Part shown: in pieces, positions 18,110 through 26,873 of the stretch
Layout: every line of letters starts with the position of its first letter
Position numbering within the stretch: position 1 is the stretch's first letter
Assembly: GCA_947627345.1 (NCBI GenBank)
Contig: CANQVS010000003.1
Coordinates: forward strand, 1-64,000
From: an uncultured Clostridia bacterium
GTDB taxonomy: Bacteria; Bacillota; Clostridia; Oscillospirales; Acutalibacteraceae
Direction: 5' to 3'
DNA: 64,000 nt
Notes under the pieces: generated by a model
What the model was told of the DNA's origin: nothing
Databases searched by the model: none
Seen by the model: the letters and a program-made list of their open reading frames with translations, nothing else
Translations under genes and position numbers: made by a program

Positions 18110-18197
18110 CTTTAGTATCTCAAACGTCAGGATAAAATTATACATATTTTTTACATTATTTTGTATAAAATGTGTATTTATTTTTATATATACATTT

Positions 18198-18205
18198 GAT
18201 ATAAT
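18198..18205 (+). promoter_or_regulatory. Extended -10 promoter of the third amylase
   Basis: TGA-TATAAT ends 33 bases before the start codon; no good -35 is seen, so the extended -10 probably carries the promoter. Confidence 0.45.
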
Positions 18206-18238
18206 GGTAATAATTGAAGTTTTGAAAGGATGAATTTT

Positions 18239-20782
18239 ATGAAGAAAAAAATTCTCGCCGCTGTGCTGTCTTTTGCACTTGCGGTAACAGCGTTTTCTTT
18301 CACACCTGTTGTACAGGCTGTAAACACCGATAAAACGGAAACTTCCGCCGGTACGTTAAGCAGTCCGTCTGACTTTTCGTGGGATAACGCTTCAGTCTAC
18401 TTTTTACTTACAGACCGTTTCTACAACGGTAAAACATCCAACGACCACTCCTACAAGAGAAGTCTTAACCAAAGCGGTCAGGTAGTTAAAGGCAACTCGG
18501 ATTCTGCCGCTTTCCACGGCGGAGATTTTGAGGGAATCACAAAGAAAATTGAAGAAGGCTATTTTGATGATTTAGGTGTAAACGCCCTTTGGATTTCAGC
18601 ACCGTACGAGCAGATACACGGTTACTGCATTGCCGGTACAGGTAAATCAGGCTCTTTCCCCCACTATTCTTACCACGGATATTACGCGCTCGATTTTTCA
18701 CAGCCTGACGCGAACTTCGGTGACGAGAAAGAATTCCAAAAATTGGTTGACACCGCACACTCTCACGGTATCAGAATTGTAATGGATATTGTTATGAATC
18801 ATGTCGGCTATAATACAATTGAGGATATGAATACATACGGTTTCGGTACCCTTAAAAACGGCTGGCAAAACGGCTACTACAACGCAACACTAAACGATTC
18901 AAGCTATCACGAGTTTATCGACTACAATTCAGACAGCAACGCTTGGGCAAAATGGTGGGGAAGCGACTGGCTCAGAGCAGGTCTTGCAGGATATAAGGAA
19001 GGCTCGGGAGATTTGCAGGGTTCTCTTTCATTCCTGCCCGATGTAAAAACGGAAAGCACACAGACAGTCGATATTCCCGCGGTTCTTAAAACAAAATGGA
19101 CAAAGGAAAACACACTTTCCCAAAAGTCCGCTGAGCTTAATAACTATTTCAAAAACAACAATAAGTCAAAAACCGTAAGAAACTATCTTGTATTCTGGCT
19201 TACTCAATGGGTTGAAAAATACGGCGTTGACGGTTTCCGCTGTGATACCGCTAAACACGTTGAACTCGAAAGCTGGAAAGCATTAAAGGAACAGGGCGTT
19301 AAATCGCTTAAAACATGGAGAGCTAATAACCCGTCCAAACCAGGCGCCGACTGGGACGAAGACTTCTGGATGACAGGAGAATGTTTCCCGCACTATTTAA
19401 GCTACGACAGCTTTTATACTTCGGGAGGATTTGATTCTATGATTAACTTCTCCTTTAACAGTGAATCAAAAGCGTTTGATGCAAACGGACAGGGTGTCCC
19501 AGGCTCCGGTTCAATTAATAACACTTATTCCGACTACGCAAAACAGCTTAATACAAATGACAAATATAATGTTTTGACATATCTGTCCTCTCATGACACG
19601 AGCCTCTGCCGTAAGGATATGATTTATCAGGGTTCGGCGTTCCAACTCCTGCCCGGCGCAATTCAGATTTATTACGGTGATGAAAGCAACCGTCCTCTCG
19701 CCGGAGGACTTGCTTCCGGAAAAGACCACAACCTGAGAAGCGATATGAACTGGAACAATATGGATAAAAACCTGCTTGCTCATTGGCAAAAGGTTGGTAA
19801 ATTCCGTTCAAACCATGTAAGTGTAGGCGCAGGCAGTCACACTAATTTAAGCGCGACATCAGGAACCGCGTTCGCGCGTTCATACAGCAAAAACGGAATT
19901 TCCGATAAGGTTGTCGCTTGTATCGGCGCAAGCAAAAACAACAGCGTTACCATTACGCTTAACAATACTTTCCCCGACGGAACAGAGCTTAGAAACGCTT
20001 ATGACGGAACAACGTCTACTGTATCAGGCGGAAAGATTACATTCAACAGCGGCGCAAACGGAACGATTCTTCTTGAAACAACAGGCAATCAGGACGATAC
20101 ACAAGAAACTACGGCAACTACAGCGACTACGGCAAGCACCGCGACTCAAAATACAACCCCGTCACAAGGCACCAGCTCAACGGATATTGCTACTCCTCCT
20201 GTTAACCCTGACGGCTTATACGGCGACGCTAACTGTGATGGAGCAATAAATGTTACAGACGTTACCGTTATTCAGAAGAAAGTGGCTTTAATTAACGATT
20301 TGTCCGAGATAGGTAATATTTTATCTGACGTTGACGGCGACGGTATAGTTAAAATCAAGGACGCAACCTGTATTCAGAAGCATATTGCTAAAATGGACAA
20401 TACATCAAGTGTAGGAAAGCCCTATTATAAGCAACAGCCTACGACGCAAGCCCCAACCCAGATAACGCCGTCCGAACAACCAACTCAGGAAACGACTGAA
20501 TTTGTTACACTGCCCTCAGAGGTTGAAAGCGGAACTGTAGTTTACTTTGAAAATACGGAAAACTGGGCTACTCCTTATATCTACTATTGGACGGGTTCAT
20601 CGGGACCGCTTCCGTGGCCCGGAGTTCCAATGGAGCAGACTTCTGACGGACGCTGGACATTTACAATTCCCGAGGGTTACGATAAATGTATCTTTAACAA
20701 CAATGAAGGTACACAGACAGGAGACCTTGTTCCTCCCTCAAGCGGAATGACATATAACTATTCAAATCAAAGTTGGTCATAA
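18239..20782 (+). CDS. Secreted GH13 alpha-amylase (MalS-like) with internal dockerin and C-terminal starch-binding module
   Basis: An 847-residue extracellular amylase. The ATG at 18239 is preferred because AAAGG sits nine bases before it; the ORF-track ATG overlaps that motif. The signal peptide ends near VQA (residue 27). The catalytic domain differs from the other two amylases: DIVMNHVG near 182, GFRCDTAKHVE near 331 with the nucleophile, TGECF near 378 with the acid, and SSHDTS near 450. This is closest to the MalS-type GH13_19 group (tentative). A Thr-rich linker leads to a type I dockerin (about 660-720; loops DANCDGAINVTD and DVDGDGIVKIKD). A CBM26-like module (about 767-845, PLPWPGVPM) ends the protein. 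Confidence 0.92.
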   Translation: MKKKILAAVLSFALAVTAFSFTPVVQAVNTDKTETSAGTLSSPSDFSWDNASVYFLLTDRFYNGKTSNDHSYKRSLNQSGQVVKGNSDSAAFHGGDFEGITKKIEEGYFDDLGVNALWISAPYEQIHGYCIAGTGKSGSFPHYSYHGYYALDFSQPDANFGDEKEFQKLVDTAHSHGIRIVMDIVMNHVGYNTIEDMNTYGFGTLKNGWQNGYYNATLNDSSYHEFIDYNSDSNAWAKWWGSDWLRAGLAGYKEGSGDLQGSLSFLPDVKTESTQTVDIPAVLKTKWTKENTLSQKSAELNNYFKNNNKSKTVRNYLVFWLTQWVEKYGVDGFRCDTAKHVELESWKALKEQGVKSLKTWRANNPSKPGADWDEDFWMTGECFPHYLSYDSFYTSGGFDSMINFSFNSESKAFDANGQGVPGSGSINNTYSDYAKQLNTNDKYNVLTYLSSHDTSLCRKDMIYQGSAFQLLPGAIQIYYGDESNRPLAGGLASGKDHNLRSDMNWNNMDKNLLAHWQKVGKFRSNHVSVGAGSHTNLSATSGTAFARSYSKNGISDKVVACIGASKNNSVTITLNNTFPDGTELRNAYDGTTSTVSGGKITFNSGANGTILLETTGNQDDTQETTATTATTASTATQNTTPSQGTSSTDIATPPVNPDGLYGDANCDGAINVTDVTVIQKKVALINDLSEIGNILSDVDGDGIVKIKDATCIQKHIAKMDNTSSVGKPYYKQQPTTQAPTQITPSEQPTQETTEFVTLPSEVESGTVVYFENTENWATPYIYYWTGSSGPLPWPGVPMEQTSDGRWTFTIPEGYDKCIFNNNEGTQTGDLVPPSSGMTYNYSNQSWS

Positions 20783-20790
20783 ATAACAAA

Positions 20791-20829
20791 AAATAATGAC
20801 GGATACAATAATCCGTCATTATTTTTTTG
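20791..20829 (+). terminator. Terminator of the third amylase
   Basis: A 13-bp stem AATAATGACGGAT / ATCCGTCATTATT is followed by a T run. Confidence 0.88.
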
Positions 20830-20831
20830 AA

Positions 20832-20859
20832 TTGACAAATAATACAAATGGTATATAAT
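20832..20859 (+). promoter_or_regulatory. Promoter of the polysaccharide export cluster
   Basis: TTGACA (20832-20837), a 16-base spacer and TATAAT (20854-20859). It lies right after the amylase terminator and about 50 bases before the permease gene. Confidence 0.7.
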
Positions 20860-20905
20860 AGTAGTGTTAAAATAATGTATAAAAATTTACATTTTTCCTT
20901 AGAAT

Positions 20906-21754
20906 TTGTTATTAGAGGGGGCGAGGATAATAGTTTTTTTAAAAAATATTATCGATGAACACAAGGACTTTGGTAAGCAGATTTTTGTTCTTGCAAAAAT
21001 GGAGCTTATTAAAACATATAAGGGTGCTGCTATAGGCCCGCTATGGGCAGTAGTTAAACCTGCATTTACACTTTTCGTGTATTGGTTTGCATTCACAATA
21101 GGCATTAAAAAGCTCGGGCATGTTGACGTTTTCATACACGGCCAAACTCTTTCCTTTGACCGATTTTTATTTATGCTTGTCGGATTTATCCCTTGGTTTT
21201 TCATTTCGGAAAGTATAACTAAAGGCGCAAGAGAAATACGTCTTAACAGGCAGTTTGTTACAAAAATCAACTTTCCTGTTTCAACTATTATGACATTTAC
21301 CGCTATTGCCCGTTTATATGTTCACCTCGTACTTTCTCTTATAATGTTTATTATCGTTGCGTTTATGTGGGGGACAAGCTGGTATAATCTCCAAATTTTC
21401 TTTTATATGCCTCTTATGTTCCTGTTTTTTGTATTCCTCTCCTGGAGTACGGCTCCGATGTGCGCATTCAGCCGTGACCTTGAAAATGCTATTGTTTCGA
21501 TTATGTCGGGAATATTCTGGCTTACAGGTGTAATTTATAACACCTATGACCTTCCGAAACCGCTTGATACCATTATGCTTTTTAACCCGATTAACTTTTT
21601 TGTAAACGGCTACAGAAACTCTTTCCTGTACAATAGATTCTTCTTTGAATTTAAAACGGAATTTGTAATATTCCTTGTAGAATTTATAGCTTTGTTCTTC
21701 CTCGGCGTTTTCAACTACAACCGACTTAGAAAGAAGATTCCGGACGTACTATAA
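20906..21754 (+). CDS. ABC-2 type polysaccharide/teichoic acid export permease
   Basis: A membrane permease of the Wzm/TagG type, about 282 residues with six hydrophobic segments and the family motif LAKMELIKTYKGAAIGPLW. With the next gene it should flip or export a lipid-linked glycan. The start is uncertain. The ORF track uses a TTG at 20906 without a ribosome site. The AGAGGGGG motif at 20914 would need an unusual start codon, and the adjacent TTTTTTTAAAAAA run could hide a frame error. Confidence 0.85.
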   Translation: MLLEGARIIVFLKNIIDEHKDFGKQIFVLAKMELIKTYKGAAIGPLWAVVKPAFTLFVYWFAFTIGIKKLGHVDVFIHGQTLSFDRFLFMLVGFIPWFFISESITKGAREIRLNRQFVTKINFPVSTIMTFTAIARLYVHLVLSLIMFIIVAFMWGTSWYNLQIFFYMPLMFLFFVFLSWSTAPMCAFSRDLENAIVSIMSGIFWLTGVIYNTYDLPKPLDTIMLFNPINFFVNGYRNSFLYNRFFFEFKTEFVIFLVEFIALFFLGVFNYNRLRKKIPDVL

Positions 21755-21765
21755 GGAGATTAAAT

Positions 21766-22740
21766 ATGAGTGAATTTTTTGAGAATATGAACCGCGCTCA
21801 AATTGATAAGGACTCCGAGCCGGTTATAAAATTTGAGAATGTATGTAAAACCTACACTCTCTATAGAAGTGACCAAGAACGCTTTCGCGCGCTCTTCGTA
21901 AAGCCCAGAAATCCTATTCTTCATAAGGCTCTGGATCATGTAAGTTTTGAAGTCCGCAAGGGCGAGTCTGTCGGAATTATGGGCGATAACGGTTGCGGAA
22001 AATCTACTCTTCTAAAAACTGTTACAGGCGTAACATTTCCCGACGAAGGTGACGTTACCGTTCATGGAATGGTTGCCGCTCTTTTGGAACTCACTTCGGG
22101 ATTTTCAATCGAAATGACAGGCAGAGAGAACATCTACCTCAAAGGATATATCCTCGGTCTGAAAGATGAAGAAATCAAGGTTATTGAGGAAAATGTTGTG
22201 GACTTTGCAGAGCTTGGAGATTATATAGACCAGCCTGTCAGGACCTATTCAAGCGGTATGAAAATGCGTTTAGGATTTGCTATAAACGTAAACATTTCTC
22301 CTGATATACTCGTTGTCGACGAGGCGTTGGCTGTCGGAGATGCCGCGTTTAAGGCTAAATGTAAAAATAAAATCCGTGAAATTATTGAAACAGGTGTAAC
22401 CGTACTTTATGTAAGCCATAATGCGTCTTCCGTTGAGGAAATCTGCGAACGTTCAATTTATATGAGAAAGGGTCAAATCATTTTTGACGGTCCTACTCAC
22501 GAAACTCAGCTTGTCTATCTGGTAGATAAACGGCAGATGCAAATTGAAAAGCGCAAAAAACGCATAGAAAAACTTGAAAACCTTGTTGCAACTTCCAATA
22601 ATGAGGAGGACATAAAGGCGGCGCAGACCGTTCTCCCTAAGCATAAAGCATATCTTGAAAGATATGAAATGGAACTTGCTCAATTTGAGCAAGAGCTTAA
22701 AGAGTACCGCGCAGAGCATTACGAAACCGTAAATCAGTAA
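21766..22740 (+). CDS. ABC-2 type polysaccharide/teichoic acid export ATPase
   Basis: The Wzt/TagH-type ATPase partner of the preceding permease, 324 residues. Walker A is GDNGCGKST near 83-91, the signature is YSSGMKMRLGFA and Walker B is ILVVDEALAVGD. The C-terminal 70 residues form a charged coiled coil rather than a glycan-binding domain. AAGGAG precedes the ATG, 11 bases after the permease. An inverted repeat (ATGCCGGC/GCCGGCAT, 22748-22770) follows. Confidence 0.9.
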   Translation: MSEFFENMNRAQIDKDSEPVIKFENVCKTYTLYRSDQERFRALFVKPRNPILHKALDHVSFEVRKGESVGIMGDNGCGKSTLLKTVTGVTFPDEGDVTVHGMVAALLELTSGFSIEMTGRENIYLKGYILGLKDEEIKVIEENVVDFAELGDYIDQPVRTYSSGMKMRLGFAINVNISPDILVVDEALAVGDAAFKAKCKNKIREIIETGVTVLYVSHNASSVEEICERSIYMRKGQIIFDGPTHETQLVYLVDKRQMQIEKRKKRIEKLENLVATSNNEEDIKAAQTVLPKHKAYLERYEMELAQFEQELKEYRAEHYETVNQ

Positions 22741-22793
22741 TTTAATTATGCCGGCATATAACGCCGGCATATGTTGTATGACAGGAGTTTGGT

Positions 22794-23810
22794 ATGGAAT
22801 ACGAAGTAAAAAAGCTGCTGAAGCCTAACCTTTACAACGATATTGAAACAATTGCAAAAAATGAGAACGATTTTTCTCCTTTTAAAAACAAGACCATTCT
22901 TATAATCGGGGCGGGAGAACTTCTTGGATTTTATTTTTCGTGCGCCTTTCTTGTCAGCAACGATATTAACTCCACCAATGTAAAAATTATTGCGGTGGAT
23001 AAAAGCGACGAGATTTTTAAGCAGTACGGAAAACTTACTTACAGAAACGATATTGAATTTGTTGTAAGCGAAAATTACTCAAACCTTGCCACTATATCTG
23101 CGGATTTTGTTATCCATACCAAAAAGCCTAAAAACGATAATGAAATAACCAATATTTTAGGACTTATAAAAAATAACAAATCATCGGCAGTTATATGCTC
23201 CTGCTCGGATATTTACGGCGATGTGTTTAACGGCAGAGATACAATTTGTGAAACCGATATGGGATATTGCAACTGCTATAATTCCGAGTACAGAGATATT
23301 CAGGCGCAAAGAATTTTTGAAAGCACGGCGCTCATTCTTGCAAAGGAACATCAACTTGACATCAAGCTTGCGCATATGTGCAGAATTTTCGGCTACAGTG
23401 GTTTTTCTGAAAACGACAGATGTGAAAAGATATTTTCAGATGTTACCAACAAGCACAATATTGTCATAGAGCAAGGTGATAATATTGTCGAAAGCTATAT
23501 TTATGTAACAGACGCCGTAACTGCCCTTCTTAAAATTTTAATCAGCGGAAAAAACGCTGAAATATATAACGTTTCGTCAGGAATTGTCGCAAGCAACCAC
23601 ATAATAGCGCAATATTGCGTTAAAATGTTTTCTGACTTAGCGATTAAAATTGTATATAAAAACAAACTAAAAACTCTCTCACCTATGGCTTCGACCTTAA
23701 AAATTCTTGAGAATGAAAAGCTTAAATCAATAGGCTTTGAGCCAAAGGTAGATTTACAAAACGGAATTGTAAAGAGCGTAAAAGTTCTTTTAGAAGAAAA
23801 GAGCAAATGA
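22794..23810 (+). CDS. NAD-dependent epimerase/dehydratase-like protein, degenerate active site
   Basis: A 338-residue Rossmann protein of the extended SDR family with the nucleotide-binding start TILIIGAGELLG (residues 34-45) and the strand CSCSDIYG. The catalytic Tyr-x3-Lys pair is not evident: the region reads SEYRDIQAQ. It may therefore be non-catalytic or act on an unusual substrate. It sits between the glycan exporter and an epimerase-LicD fusion that has a related N-terminal domain. Confidence 0.75.
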   Translation: MEYEVKKLLKPNLYNDIETIAKNENDFSPFKNKTILIIGAGELLGFYFSCAFLVSNDINSTNVKIIAVDKSDEIFKQYGKLTYRNDIEFVVSENYSNLATISADFVIHTKKPKNDNEITNILGLIKNNKSSAVICSCSDIYGDVFNGRDTICETDMGYCNCYNSEYRDIQAQRIFESTALILAKEHQLDIKLAHMCRIFGYSGFSENDRCEKIFSDVTNKHNIVIEQGDNIVESYIYVTDAVTALLKILISGKNAEIYNVSSGIVASNHIIAQYCVKMFSDLAIKIVYKNKLKTLSPMASTLKILENEKLKSIGFEPKVDLQNGIVKSVKVLLEEKSK

Positions 23811-23820
23811 GGTGAGCGAA

Positions 23821-25701
23821 ATGTTAATGAAAGATATTCTTAATGTGTTTCAGTTTGACTGGGCTATGAGCCCCGCTATTGCGGAATCTAAACCCGATAA
23901 ATTAAAAAATAAATCAATACTCATCTCAGGACACGAAACCGCTCTGGCTCTCGCTTATACAATACAATGTCTTAACGATAAGCTTAACCTCGGCGCAAAA
24001 ATTTTCTTATGCTCACAGGAAGAAAATTTTGAGCAGAAAATTATCCCCGACGCGCTCGAACGCGGAGATTTGATTTACAATAGCACAGAACATATCGACG
24101 ATATAAAACAAAAGATTGATATCGTTATCCACACAGGGCTTTGCGGTACAGAAATAAAAGGCAATTTTGAAGAATACAGAGCAGAAACACGAGCGCTGAA
24201 TTTGGTAATAGACCTTGCCCAAGGCAGAAAGGCAGAAAAAATAATTCTCCTCTCCGACAGCAGAGTTTACGGCAAAGGCGAAAATAAATACCGCGCTTTT
24301 GCCGAAACAGAATTGGGATACGCAGGTATAGACGATTTCGGCGTACAACTTTTAAGAAATATTGAAAGCACTTTTTCTCTAAGAACTAATAACATAAATG
24401 GCGCAACACTTAGAACCGGCGTAATTTTAGGAGCGGGAAGCGGAATTTACAACGGACTTGAAGATATCTTTAAGTCAATTGCCAAGGGAAAAGAAACAGA
24501 CCTTTACAGTACCGAAAATAAAATATCGTTTATTTATATGAGCGATGTTTTCAAAGCGCTTTACTACCTGATTGATAAAAAATTAAACGGAGTATATAAT
24601 GTTTCAGGTGTTGATTCAATCGCCTCTACAGGAACCGTTTCAGCCATGCTCCACGATATTTTCGGAAATGATGTAAAAATAAAAATGCTTGACAGCGGAA
24701 ACTTTGAAGGCAACGAACTAAACTGCGGAAAGATAGCCTTTTCGGGTTTTTATCCGACAATTGATTTAAAAACCGCGCTTGAACTAAGCGTTATCAGTTA
24801 CAAGGGTGAAATTGCCGACAACTTCCGCTTTGAAAACGAGCATTATGGACGGCTTGACGCGATACAGGAGGTACTTATGGCATATCTCCTTGAAGTGGAT
24901 AGAATATGTAAAAAACATAATATTAAGTGGTATTTGGGCGGAGGAACACTTTTAGGCGCCGCAAGACACCGGGGATTTATACCTTGGGACGACGATGTTG
25001 ATATTATGATGTTGAGAAAGGATTACGATAAATTTTTGGAGGTCGCGCCGGACGAACTTCCTGACGGTATGATACTTCAAGACCCTAAAAAAGATAAAAC
25101 CTATAACTACTGTTACGCAAAATTAAGGATTACCGATACCGTTTTCGCGACCGACTTTTCAAAAAATCATAAAGGAATGAACAACGGGTTTGCCTTTGAT
25201 ATTTTCTGCCACGATAAGACTGCAAACTCAAAACTCGGACAAAAGATACACAGTCAGCTCACTTTGTTCTGGCTTGCAATGGTATTTAATAAATGGAACC
25301 ACAGAAGAGTCTACAATGGAAGAAAAATCCAGTCTGCCATAAGTAATTTTTTTAAAAATATCTTTCCCCTGCGCTTTTCAACAAGAATGTTGCTGTTTAC
25401 GCTTGAGATGTTTAAACACAAGAAAAACGCAAAATATCTTTACGATGGAATGGGCAAAAGCGTTCATAAAGGCGGATTTGACAAAACTTTTCTTGATGAT
25501 GAAATTCGTCTTGACTTTAACGGATATAAAATGCCTGTCCCTGCAAAATACAAGGAATATTTGACAAATCATTACGGCGACTATATGGAACTTGCACCGC
25601 TTAGCACAAGATTAATGGGACACGAAATAACTTTGAGCGACCTTAATAAATACGCAGGTTTTCAAATTTCTAATAAAGAAATAAGAGCCAAAGGATTTTA
25701 A
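23821..25701 (+). CDS. Epimerase-like domain fused to LicD phosphotransferase
   Basis: A 626-residue two-domain protein. Residues about 25-335 are an SDR/epimerase-like Rossmann domain with a degraded glycine motif (SGHETALA). Residues about 345-600 are a LicD domain with GGGTLLGAARHRG and WDDDVDI. LicD proteins transfer phosphocholine or related phospho-groups to surface glycans. The ATG at 23821 follows GAGGTG correctly; the ORF-track GTG is part of that motif. Linked to the ABC-2 exporter, it probably decorates the exported polymer. The donor is unknown; no choline uptake or licC-like gene is seen nearby. Confidence 0.82.
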   Translation: MLMKDILNVFQFDWAMSPAIAESKPDKLKNKSILISGHETALALAYTIQCLNDKLNLGAKIFLCSQEENFEQKIIPDALERGDLIYNSTEHIDDIKQKIDIVIHTGLCGTEIKGNFEEYRAETRALNLVIDLAQGRKAEKIILLSDSRVYGKGENKYRAFAETELGYAGIDDFGVQLLRNIESTFSLRTNNINGATLRTGVILGAGSGIYNGLEDIFKSIAKGKETDLYSTENKISFIYMSDVFKALYYLIDKKLNGVYNVSGVDSIASTGTVSAMLHDIFGNDVKIKMLDSGNFEGNELNCGKIAFSGFYPTIDLKTALELSVISYKGEIADNFRFENEHYGRLDAIQEVLMAYLLEVDRICKKHNIKWYLGGGTLLGAARHRGFIPWDDDVDIMMLRKDYDKFLEVAPDELPDGMILQDPKKDKTYNYCYAKLRITDTVFATDFSKNHKGMNNGFAFDIFCHDKTANSKLGQKIHSQLTLFWLAMVFNKWNHRRVYNGRKIQSAISNFFKNIFPLRFSTRMLLFTLEMFKHKKNAKYLYDGMGKSVHKGGFDKTFLDDEIRLDFNGYKMPVPAKYKEYLTNHYGDYMELAPLSTRLMGHEITLSDLNKYAGFQISNKEIRAKGF

Positions 25702-25732
25702 TCAAAAAAGTTTTAAATAATGAAACTGCAAA

Positions 25733-25771
25733 TTGACAACTCATCCATTATTTGATATAATGGGTGAGTTG
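25733..25771 (+). promoter_or_regulatory. tRNA-Leu promoter overlapping a palindrome
   Basis: TTGACA (25733-25738), 17 bases, TGA-TATAAT (25756-25761) is a strong promoter. A 15-bp inverted repeat (CAACTCATCCATTAT, 25737-25751, with its near-complement at 25757-25771) covers the spacer and the -10. Confidence 0.6.
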
Positions 25772-25778
25772 AAAATAA

Positions 25779-26093
25779 GCAGATATAGTGGAATTGACAT
25801 CTCAAAACACATTAGTTTAAAAAAAGATTTTAACAGTTTTCTGGTGAAATATACGCAGATTAAGATGAGCAGTAAATTTTAGTTGAAATTAGTCTCTGCT
25901 TCGGTAAACTCAGAAAAAGACTTAACCTAATATGCGGATATGGCGGAATTGGCAGACGCGCATGGTTCAGGCCACGCCACGTCTGTGTAAATTAACTTCT
26001 TACAGATTTTTCTGTTAAGATATATGTGGATTAGGATATACTCCCCACCTCGGTTGCTCCACCGTGTAAAAATTAGGAGCAAAAATTAAACAT
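25779..26093 (+). pseudogene. Two decayed tRNA-Leu copies in a tandem ladder
   Basis: The 38 bases at 25934-25971 match the intact tRNA-Leu at 26094-26131 exactly (acceptor strand to anticodon loop), then diverge. A more decayed copy (GCAGATATAGTGGAATTGAC) starts at 25779. The starts are 155 and 160 bases apart. The sequences after the two decayed copies also resemble each other, for example ACAG-TTTTCTG followed by ATATACGCAGATTAAGAT versus ATATATGTGGATTAGGAT. This indicates tandem duplication of a tRNA-containing unit or repeated element insertion. Confidence 0.6.
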
Positions 26094-26180
26094 GCGGATA
26101 TGGCGGAATTGGCAGACGCGCATGGTTCAGGTCCATGTGAAAGCAATTTCATGCAGGTTCAAGTCCTGTTATCCGCACCA
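26094..26180 (+). tRNA. tRNA-Leu (CAG)
   Basis: An 87-base class II tRNA with acceptor GCGGATA/TATCCGC, anticodon loop TTCAGGT, a long variable arm (TGAAAGCAATTTCA), T-arm GGTTCAAGTCC and encoded CCA. Confidence 0.95.
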
Positions 26181-26191
26181 TAATATGTAAC

Positions 26192-26240
26192 GAACAATCC
26201 CGACAGTCTTCTTAGGCGCAATCGGGATTGTTCACTTTCT
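26192..26240 (+). terminator. Terminator after tRNA-Leu
   Basis: GAACAATCCCGA pairs with TCGGGATTGTTC, followed by ACTTTCTTAAT. Confidence 0.7.
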
Positions 26241-26244
26241 TAAT

Positions 26245-26785
26245 CGGGATAAAAAGGTATAAAAAGAAGCATATAACTAACACATAACTAACACGCAACT
26301 AACAAAGCCCCGTCAGTTGACGAGGTTTGTATTTTACTTTTTGATATATTTTTCAATCTTATTTTGTGGGCGGTTGTTAGCCGCCCTCAGCTTTGCTATT
26401 CTAATATTTAACTGTTGTGATTTTATCATAATTACTATTCCAGCGGCTGTGATAATTCGTTGTAATAGTGCGGTTGTCGTAATCCTGCCAAACTTCCATT
26501 AAATTTCATTGTTCACTGTATTTTTTATTTTTCTTGTCAAGTGAAAAGAATACTTGCAAAATACATTCTGTGCACCAATATAAAAGCTCATAACGGATTT
26601 ATCCGTTATGGGCTTTTATACATTTTACTACGGTTACAGAGGACTTGAGCCGACCGTTTAGAAAATCGTTCTGCGGACGATTTTATGGAGGAGCGCTTAT
26701 GAATGTTTTAACTTTTCTACACGTCCTAATAATCAAGGAACCAGTCTTGCTAATATGAACATATGTTATCCCCACCCAAAAATAC
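26245..26785. mobile_element. Probable scar of an integrated element next to tRNA-Leu
   Basis: No gene of normal size is present in this stretch. It holds three direct repeats of AACTAAC(AC) with 11-base period (26275-26303), like integrase arm sites. A hairpin CCCCGTC/GACGAGG with a T-rich tail (26304-26335) follows, as often seen after integrase genes, and then hairpins GGGCGG/CCGCCC near 26368 and AAAATCGT/ACGATTTT at 26662-26684. A 19-codon frame (26699-26758) has a strong GGAGGAG site but no recognisable product. The interpretation as an element scar is inference. Confidence 0.35.
26581..26618 (+). terminator. Strong hairpin terminator-like structure
   Basis: A 17-bp stem TAAAAGCTCATAACGGA with TCCGTTATGGGCTTTTA (one G-T pair) and a four-base loop. 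No clear gene precedes it on either strand. Confidence 0.55.
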
Positions 26786-26813
26786 AAGGTATCCTTTTTG
26801 GATACCTTTTTTA
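26786..26813. terminator. Terminator between the scar and the glycosyltransferase pair
   Basis: AAGGTATCC / GGATACCTT with a TTTTT loop and T run on the plus strand. On the minus strand it lies about 60 bases past the glycosyltransferase stop. Confidence 0.7.
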
Positions 26814-26873
26814 TGCTATAAAAGCTTTTATGCTATGTTCAGGGAACAAATTTCAGTCTTCATATCAGCCTCC

